Shown here one piece after another: positions 59,762 through 64,000 of a stretch of 64,000 nt of DNA; position 1 is the first letter of the stretch; each line of letters opens with the position of its first letter. Under the pieces are notes generated by a model, which was given only the letters and a program-made list of their open reading frames with translations, did not search any database and was not told the origin of the DNA. The stretch comes from an uncultured Sphingomonadaceae bacterium (lineage in GTDB: Bacteria > Pseudomonadota > Alphaproteobacteria > Sphingomonadales > Sphingomonadaceae), in contig CANLCX010000003.1 of assembly GCA_947489315.1 (NCBI GenBank), positions 248,001-312,000 on the forward strand. The letters are read 5' to 3'. Both the position numbers and the translations under genes were made by a program.

Positions 59762-61342
59762 ATGGTCGAGACGTTAACGGGTCACAATCGGTCAAACGGT
59801 ATTTCCTATACTGAGTTGTTGGAAGGCGATAAAGTTCGTGCGCCCGAAATATATTTTGAAGAATCCCCCATGGAACCTGGCCTGACCGAAGTGGAAGTCA
59901 GCCGCTACTGGACCAAGGAAGAGCATGACCGCGAAGTGGAAATGCTCTGGAAACGGGTATGGCAAATGGCTTGCCACAAGGATGAGATCAAGGAAGTCGG
60001 CGATACATTTGTATATGATATAGCCGGACTGTCTTTCATCATCGTGCGCGTGTCTGAAGACGAGATCAAAGCCTATCCCAATAGTTGCATGCATCGCGGC
60101 CGCGCCATTTGCGATAATCACAAAAAGGGCCAGAAAGCCCTGCGTTGCCCGTTCCATGGCTGGTCATGGGAACTGGATGGCAAGCTCAAAGAAGTGCCTT
60201 GCCAGTGGGATTTTCCAACAGTCAGCGAAGAAACCCATAGCCTCAAAGCCATTAGCGTCGGCGAATGGGGCGGTTTTGTCTTTATCAACCCGGATCGTGA
60301 TTGCGAGCCGTTGGAAGATTTTCTCGGTGATCTGGACCGGCATTTCCAGATCCCGTTTGAGCGCCGCTATAAGGCCGCGCATATGATCAAGCGTTTGCCC
60401 TGCAATTGGAAAATTGCGCAGGAAGCCTTTATGGAATCCTATCATGTGGTCGGTACGCACCCGGAACTGATGCCCGCCTTTGCCGACGCGAACAGCAAAT
60501 ATGATGTGTGGCATAATGTCTCGCGCGCCATGTCTGCGCACGGCGCGCCGAGCCCGCATACAGACTTGGTCAATCCTGATCCGACAGCCTTCCCTGATCA
60601 AAAAGCCTTTCAAAGCTTCATTCACCCGATCAGCAAGCACAAGTTTGAGCGGTTGGAAGAAAACCGGGTCAAGGTCTCTTTGCCCAATGGCAAAAGTGGT
60701 ATTTTCGATATGGAAGCCAATTATATCGAAGGCGATTTGAAGTCTGCCGACCCTCATATGTGTAACTGGATTGGTGGCAAAATTGCGCCGGAAGAAGAAG
60801 ATACGCCGATGGTGTATACGGATGTTTCTCCTCACCAGATGCGTGATGAAGCGGCGCAAGCCAGACGCGAAGAAATGCGTCCGGCCTGGGGTGATATGGT
60901 TGATAATATCAGTGATGCTGATTTGACCGATGCGATTTTTTACAGTGTCTTCCCGAACATGAGCCCGTGGGCAGACTATAATCCGATCTTCTATCGCTTC
61001 CGTCCCGATGGCGATAATCCGGAACAATCGCTGCATGAAGTCATGTTCATGGTCGCGTTACCAGAAGGTGCCGAACGCCCTGAACCGGCTAAATGCACGT
61101 TTCTCGATCTACATGATGATTATACCGAGGCGAAGGAATTTGGCAGCTATTTGAACAAGATATTCAATCAGGATTATCTCAATCACAAAGCGATGCAAAA
61201 GGGCGTGAAAAACCAGCCACATGGTGTTTCGATCTTTGCCAGCTATCAGGAATCAAAACTGCGTCATTTCCATGAAACACTCGATTTGTGGCTGAATAGC
61301 GAAGAGCCGCCAAAAAGCCCCAAGCTGCAAGCTGCAGAATAA
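59762..61342 (+). CDS. Rieske non-heme iron oxygenase, large subunit
   Basis: A 526-residue ring-hydroxylating oxygenase alpha subunit, about 80 residues longer than usual. The Rieske [2Fe-2S] ligands are CMHRGRAICDN (Cys-x-His) and LRCPFHGW (Cys-x-x-His) near residues 108-131. The mononuclear iron site includes ESYHVVGTHPELMPAFAD with two His near residues 225-230. The extra length is between the iron site and the C-terminal beta strands. The ATG at 59762 has AGGAGA 5 bp upstream. No ferredoxin, reductase or beta subunit gene is adjacent; the thioesterase follows 4 bp later. Confidence 0.94.
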   Translation: MVETLTGHNRSNGISYTELLEGDKVRAPEIYFEESPMEPGLTEVEVSRYWTKEEHDREVEMLWKRVWQMACHKDEIKEVGDTFVYDIAGLSFIIVRVSEDEIKAYPNSCMHRGRAICDNHKKGQKALRCPFHGWSWELDGKLKEVPCQWDFPTVSEETHSLKAISVGEWGGFVFINPDRDCEPLEDFLGDLDRHFQIPFERRYKAAHMIKRLPCNWKIAQEAFMESYHVVGTHPELMPAFADANSKYDVWHNVSRAMSAHGAPSPHTDLVNPDPTAFPDQKAFQSFIHPISKHKFERLEENRVKVSLPNGKSGIFDMEANYIEGDLKSADPHMCNWIGGKIAPEEEDTPMVYTDVSPHQMRDEAAQARREEMRPAWGDMVDNISDADLTDAIFYSVFPNMSPWADYNPIFYRFRPDGDNPEQSLHEVMFMVALPEGAERPEPAKCTFLDLHDDYTEAKEFGSYLNKIFNQDYLNHKAMQKGVKNQPHGVSIFASYQESKLRHFHETLDLWLNSEEPPKSPKLQAAE

Positions 61343-61346
61343 GGCT

Positions 61347-61754
61347 TTGGCGGACGTCCCCGAAGGATTTGCGCCGGCGACATTTTCCACTGGATTTCTG
61401 GATGTTGCCGGCCCTTATTTCACCCGCAAAGAGGCCGATCATATAGCGGTTGGTATTCGCATAACGGAAGGTCATCTGAACGGTATCAATGTCGCTCATG
61501 GTGGCGTGCTCACGACGCTGGCCGATGTTGCGCTAAGTTATCAATTGTTTGTGAGCGAAAAACCGCGCCTTCCGATCGCCACTATCAACCTCAACACCAA
61601 TTTTCTGGCTGGCGCAAAGTTGGGAGATTGGATCGTGGCCCATGCTCATATTGACCGCAAGGGTAAACGGACGGCTTATTGCCGCGGCGAAATCGTCGCG
61701 GGGGAGCGTCTGTTGATGACGATGACCGGCGTGTTTGCGCTGTTGCGCAAATAG
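61347..61754 (+). CDS. PaaI/hot-dog thioesterase
   Basis: A 135-residue hot-dog protein with the PaaI-type motif VAHGGVLTTLADVALSY near residue 50, carrying the catalytic Asp in the usual place, and a central strand ATINLNTNFLAGAKLGD. It would hydrolyse a (hydroxyphenylacetyl- or other) acyl-CoA. The start is TTG at 61347, 4 bp after the Rieske stop with AAGG just upstream; the family domain begins at about residue 10, which supports this start. It converges with the LuxR-type gene. Confidence 0.9.
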   Translation: MADVPEGFAPATFSTGFLDVAGPYFTRKEADHIAVGIRITEGHLNGINVAHGGVLTTLADVALSYQLFVSEKPRLPIATINLNTNFLAGAKLGDWIVAHAHIDRKGKRTAYCRGEIVAGERLLMTMTGVFALLRK

Positions 61755-61759
61755 GGAAG

Positions 61760-62572
61760 CTAGTCGGTTGCTCCCAAATAGCCGAGCTGGCCAGCCTTAA
61801 AGATGGTCTGGCCACGGTTGACGCTGTTGAGCTTTTGACCTGCCCGATTGACGTGGTAGCGGATGGTCGCGTGGCTTAGCGACAGGATCATGCTGATCTC
61901 TTTGTCGGTCTTGCCGATCGCAGCCCAATGCAGACATTCTGCTTCGCGTTTGGATAATATGCAATTGGTTGGCATCCGGTGCTTCTTGCGCATCGCTAGC
62001 ACATAGCCGGTTACAAAACGGCTGGTAACAATCGATAGAAAATCAGAAAAAACCCGATAGGGTTCGCTCAGGTCAGTGACGCTGTAATCGATCGGTGTGA
62101 AGCTGACCGCGGCGATTTGCCCGAAAGGCAAATGCACTGGAATCAGGATGGCTGACTTGGCTGTGGCGCTGCCATCATAAAAGTCCTTGAGGTCAATTTC
62201 GTCGAGATATTCATTCTGCCAATGGCCATGAAAGCCTTCGGCATTGCACCAGATGGGCTCACTTTCATAACGGCAAGCACGGGGCAGGGGAGAGCTCAGC
62301 GCCAGTCTGGTATCTTCCCACCAGCGCTCACCTTCAGCGACCCAGCCGAAAATATCTTTGTTGATAAGCTCGCCCTCGGCATCGACCAAATGGGCCTTTG
62401 ACGAGATGTCTGCGCTGACCGCAATGCGGAAGCCATAGGATTGCGCAATTTTGTGAATTGCTTCTGCCGCTGGCCGAATTTCAGCCGCACTGGTGATCGT
62501 TACACTGTCCAGATTGCGGCGAAAAGTTGCCTTCGAAACATCAGGTATTTCTGCGACGAAATTCTCTGCCAT
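61760..62572 (-). CDS. LuxR-family regulator (autoinducer-binding-like plus GerE HTH)
   Basis: A 270-residue regulator with a C-terminal LuxR/GerE helix-turn-helix (LSKREAECLHWAAIGKTDKEISMIL, then SHATIRYHVNRAGQKL; about residues 208-252). The N-terminal ~190 residues have the look of an autoinducer-binding domain (GFRIAVSADISSKAHLVD, WWEDTRLAL, GWV-type aromatic positions, FHGHWQNEY). No luxI-type synthase is in the window, so it is a LuxR solo here, possibly sensing an exogenous small molecule. An 8-bp inverted repeat sits 66 bp upstream. Confidence 0.88.
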   Translation of the reverse strand: MAENFVAEIPDVSKATFRRNLDSVTITSAAEIRPAAEAIHKIAQSYGFRIAVSADISSKAHLVDAEGELINKDIFGWVAEGERWWEDTRLALSSPLPRACRYESEPIWCNAEGFHGHWQNEYLDEIDLKDFYDGSATAKSAILIPVHLPFGQIAAVSFTPIDYSVTDLSEPYRVFSDFLSIVTSRFVTGYVLAMRKKHRMPTNCILSKREAECLHWAAIGKTDKEISMILSLSHATIRYHVNRAGQKLNSVNRGQTIFKAGQLGYLGATD

Positions 62573-62637
62573 AATAACGCTTGTCCTCCACGGAGCCCTT
62601 TGATCAAGGCTCTCGACTTGCGTTGCTTGTCGCGTTG

Positions 62638-62661
62638 TTTGGTTTTGCAGTCAACCAAACA
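62638..62661. promoter_or_regulatory. Inverted repeat upstream of the LuxR-type gene
   Basis: GTTTGGTT (62638-62645) and AACCAAAC (62654-62661) form a perfect 8-bp dyad around an 8-bp TTGCAGTC centre. It lies between the lipoyl-domain gene and the LuxR-type gene, both on the minus strand. No T-run follows, so a regulator site, perhaps for LuxR autoregulation, is likelier than a terminator. Confidence 0.45.
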
Positions 62662-62708
62662 TTACTAATAATAATGATAGGGTTCTGGTCAGTCGCTACT
62701 ATCGTAGA

Positions 62709-62942
62709 TTATTCGATCGTTCCGATCAATTCGCCGACCGGATATTCTTCACCGGTCGTACTGACAATGATCTTGAGTTTACCGGTCGCAGGCGATTCTA
62801 CTTCCTGGGTCGATTTGTCGTTTTCCAAGGCATAGATGTCCTGCCCCTCGGTGACGTCTGCGCCATCAGGAACCAGCCACTCGGCCAGCGTGCCGACTTC
62901 CATGCTGAATCCCAATTTTGGTATGCGTATTTCAGTAGCCAT
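62709..62942 (-). CDS. Stand-alone lipoyl-attachment domain protein
   Basis: A 77-residue biotin/lipoyl domain: IRIPKLGFSMEVGTLAEWL at the start and the modified Lys in LENDKSTQEVESP near residue 43. A full E2 would continue with linker and catalytic domains, but here the frame stops after the lipoyl fold. The E2 catalytic core must be elsewhere, or this is a dedicated swinging-arm protein. It lies 2 bp after the E1 beta stop. Confidence 0.88.
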   Translation of the reverse strand: MATEIRIPKLGFSMEVGTLAEWLVPDGADVTEGQDIYALENDKSTQEVESPATGKLKIIVSTTGEEYPVGELIGTIE

Positions 62943-62944
62943 TT

Positions 62945-63937
62945 TTACCCCAATATTTTGCGAATTTCGCGTTCAATATCATCTTCGCTGAACATCCAAG
63001 CCTTTTCGATGGTGGGAGAGAAAGGCACAGGCGCATAGCCTGATCCAACCCGTCCGACCGGCGCCTTGAGTTCAGAGAATAATTCTTCATGGATGCGCGA
63101 AGAGATTTCAGCGCCAGTGCCAAAATTCTTCACGGCTTCATGCACGACCACGGCTGCCTTTGTTTTGGCAACACTTTTCAGCACGGTTTCCTCGTCAAAC
63201 GGAGCGATGGTGCGCAGATCGACCACTTCACAGGAAATGCCTTCGCCAGCCAGCTTTTCGGCGACCGCATGGCACGCGGCAACGCCGCGGCTATAGGTGA
63301 TCAAGCTGATATCGCTGCCTTCACGAGGGACCGATGCCAAGCCGAGCGGAACAACATGATCAGGCGCCGGCGCCGGACCTTTGGTGAAATAAGTCGGCGT
63401 ATTCTCGATAAAGATAACCGGATTGGGATCCATGATCGAAGAATAGAGCAATCCATAGGCATCACAGGGATTGGAAGCAGCAACCACTTTCAGACCCGGT
63501 ACGTGGGCCAGCCATGCTTCGAGCATATCACTATGCTGCCCGCCCAGGCCGGTACCTGCACCAGTGGTGGTTCTTATGGTCAATGGGACGCTTGTCTGTC
63601 CGCCGGACATGAAGCGCAATTTGGCTGCGTGATTGACAATTTGATCCATCGCAACGGTGATGAAGTTCATCAACATGATTTCCGCGACCGGTTTGTAGCC
63701 GACCAAAGCAGAACCAACGGCAGCGCCGACAATGGCCTGCTCTGAAATCGGGGTTGAGCGCACGCGGTCCGTGCCAAATTGTGCTGATAGACCGGCCGTT
63801 ACTTTAAAAACACCGCCGCCTTGTTCATCGGCAATATCTTCACCCATTAGGATGACTTTGGGGTCGTCGGCCATCGCTTTTGCCATCGCCATGTTACAGG
63901 CTTGCGCGAACATGATTTCCTTTGGTGCGTCGCTCAT
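62945..63937 (-). CDS. 2-oxo acid/acetoin dehydrogenase-type E1 component, beta subunit
   Basis: A 330-residue transketolase-fold E1 beta subunit. MGEDIADEQGGGVFKVTAGL near residue 32, EIMLMNFITVAMDQIVNHAAK near residue 84, and the C-terminal DLRTIAPFDEETVLKSV near residue 230 are typical. It works with the E1 alpha subunit, whose end overlaps its ATG (ATGA), as a TPP-dependent heterotetramer that transfers an acyl group to the lipoyl domain encoded directly downstream. It may use acetoin, pyruvate or a branched-chain keto acid. Confidence 0.93.
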   Translation of the reverse strand: MSDAPKEIMFAQACNMAMAKAMADDPKVILMGEDIADEQGGGVFKVTAGLSAQFGTDRVRSTPISEQAIVGAAVGSALVGYKPVAEIMLMNFITVAMDQIVNHAAKLRFMSGGQTSVPLTIRTTTGAGTGLGGQHSDMLEAWLAHVPGLKVVAASNPCDAYGLLYSSIMDPNPVIFIENTPTYFTKGPAPAPDHVVPLGLASVPREGSDISLITYSRGVAACHAVAEKLAGEGISCEVVDLRTIAPFDEETVLKSVAKTKAAVVVHEAVKNFGTGAEISSRIHEELFSELKAPVGRVGSGYAPVPFSPTIEKAWMFSEDDIEREIRKILG

Positions 63938-64000
63938 GCTGCAATCTCCACGTCTAGTACATCGATGCGATATTCATCCCCGGGAGGATAAGGCGCGTCG
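63934..64000 (-). CDS. E1 alpha subunit, C-terminal end only
   Basis: The last 21 codons visible, ending ...YRIDVLDVEIAA before a TGA that overlaps the E1 beta ATG (ATGA). The neighbouring E1 beta and the PYPPGDEY segment, which resembles the PYP ending of E1 alpha chains, suggest TPP-dependent dehydrogenase E1 alpha or an E1-alpha-derived chain. The rest lies outside the window. Confidence 0.6.
   Translation of the reverse strand, partial: DAPYPPGDEYRIDVLDVEIAA

Noticed and set aside
60164-61036. A 290-codon open frame antisense to the Rieske oxygenase
   Set aside because: It is the shadow of a strongly conserved gene and has no recognisable motif or start signal.

Overview
The window looks like a chromosomal catabolic supercluster from a free-living alphaproteobacterium, most likely a sphingomonad (order Sphingomonadales). 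The basis is moderate GC content, TonB-dependent receptors in place of porins, stacks of SDR, VOC, GST, Rieske and CaiB-type enzymes, and gene ends that overlap as ATGA, TGATG or TAATG. No rRNA, tRNA, CRISPR array, transposase or phage gene is visible. No gene-free stretch exceeds 300 bases. The longest is 47630-47925, which holds three operator-like palindromes.

Layout. (A) 1-8012, minus strand: alpha/beta hydrolase, a small beta-barrel-like protein, LeuC/LeuD-type hydratase, HMG-CoA lyase-type enzyme, CaiB CoA-transferase, KstD-like flavoprotein and a truncated NmrA-like gene. (B) 8099-14505, plus strand: isochorismatase-type hydrolase, two NodB/PuuE-type hydrolases, aldehyde dehydrogenase, a methyltransferase with a small partner, and a zinc-independent MDR reductase. 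(C) 14495-23525, minus strand: TonB receptor, MFS transporter, FAD-linked oxidase, exported nitrilase-like protein, a second methyltransferase with a small partner, and an unknown protein. (D) 23678-32147: LysR regulator, a paralogue of the small region A protein, a membrane protein, exported DUF1838, then CitE-type lyase, MaoC hydratase, acyl-CoA dehydrogenase and two CaiB transferases. (E) 32156-41710: GntR/HutC regulator, divergent from an operon of two MmgE/PrpD proteins, PaaK-like ligase, amidase, HapK-like protein, SDR, PuuE-like hydrolase, enoyl-CoA hydratase and VOC protein. (F) 41707-53538: SnoaL, CMD, YciI, alpha/beta hydrolase, MFS, two VOC proteins, MDR reductase and DUF1330, then a second TonB receptor, then an exported hydrolase, an exported flavin amine oxidase and an unknown exported protein. 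(G) 53602-64000: SnoaL, TIM-barrel protein, acyl-CoA synthetase, SDR, ThuA, VOC, GST, Rieske oxygenase, thioesterase, LuxR-type regulator, free lipoyl domain, E1 beta and the end of E1 alpha.

The most notable feature is a palindrome, TTGTCCGGACAA, or a close variant, at nine intergenic places between 8.0 and 53.6 kb. It precedes both TonB receptors and the main operons of regions A-F, and none was seen in region G. The only GntR/HutC-type regulator in the window sits in the middle of this range, and that family usually binds GT-N-AC palindromes. I infer one regulon that imports an outer-membrane substrate, processes it in the periplasm, hydrolyses C-N or ester bonds, and degrades the products through CoA thioesters with two different C-C lyase modules. 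The substrate cannot be read from sequence. The many amide and imide hydrolase families suggest nitrogen-containing or ester-linked material. The second notable feature is a duplicated two-gene module: a methyltransferase-fold protein with a long conserved N-terminal region plus a small coiled-coil-like partner, present on both strands around 14.5 kb.
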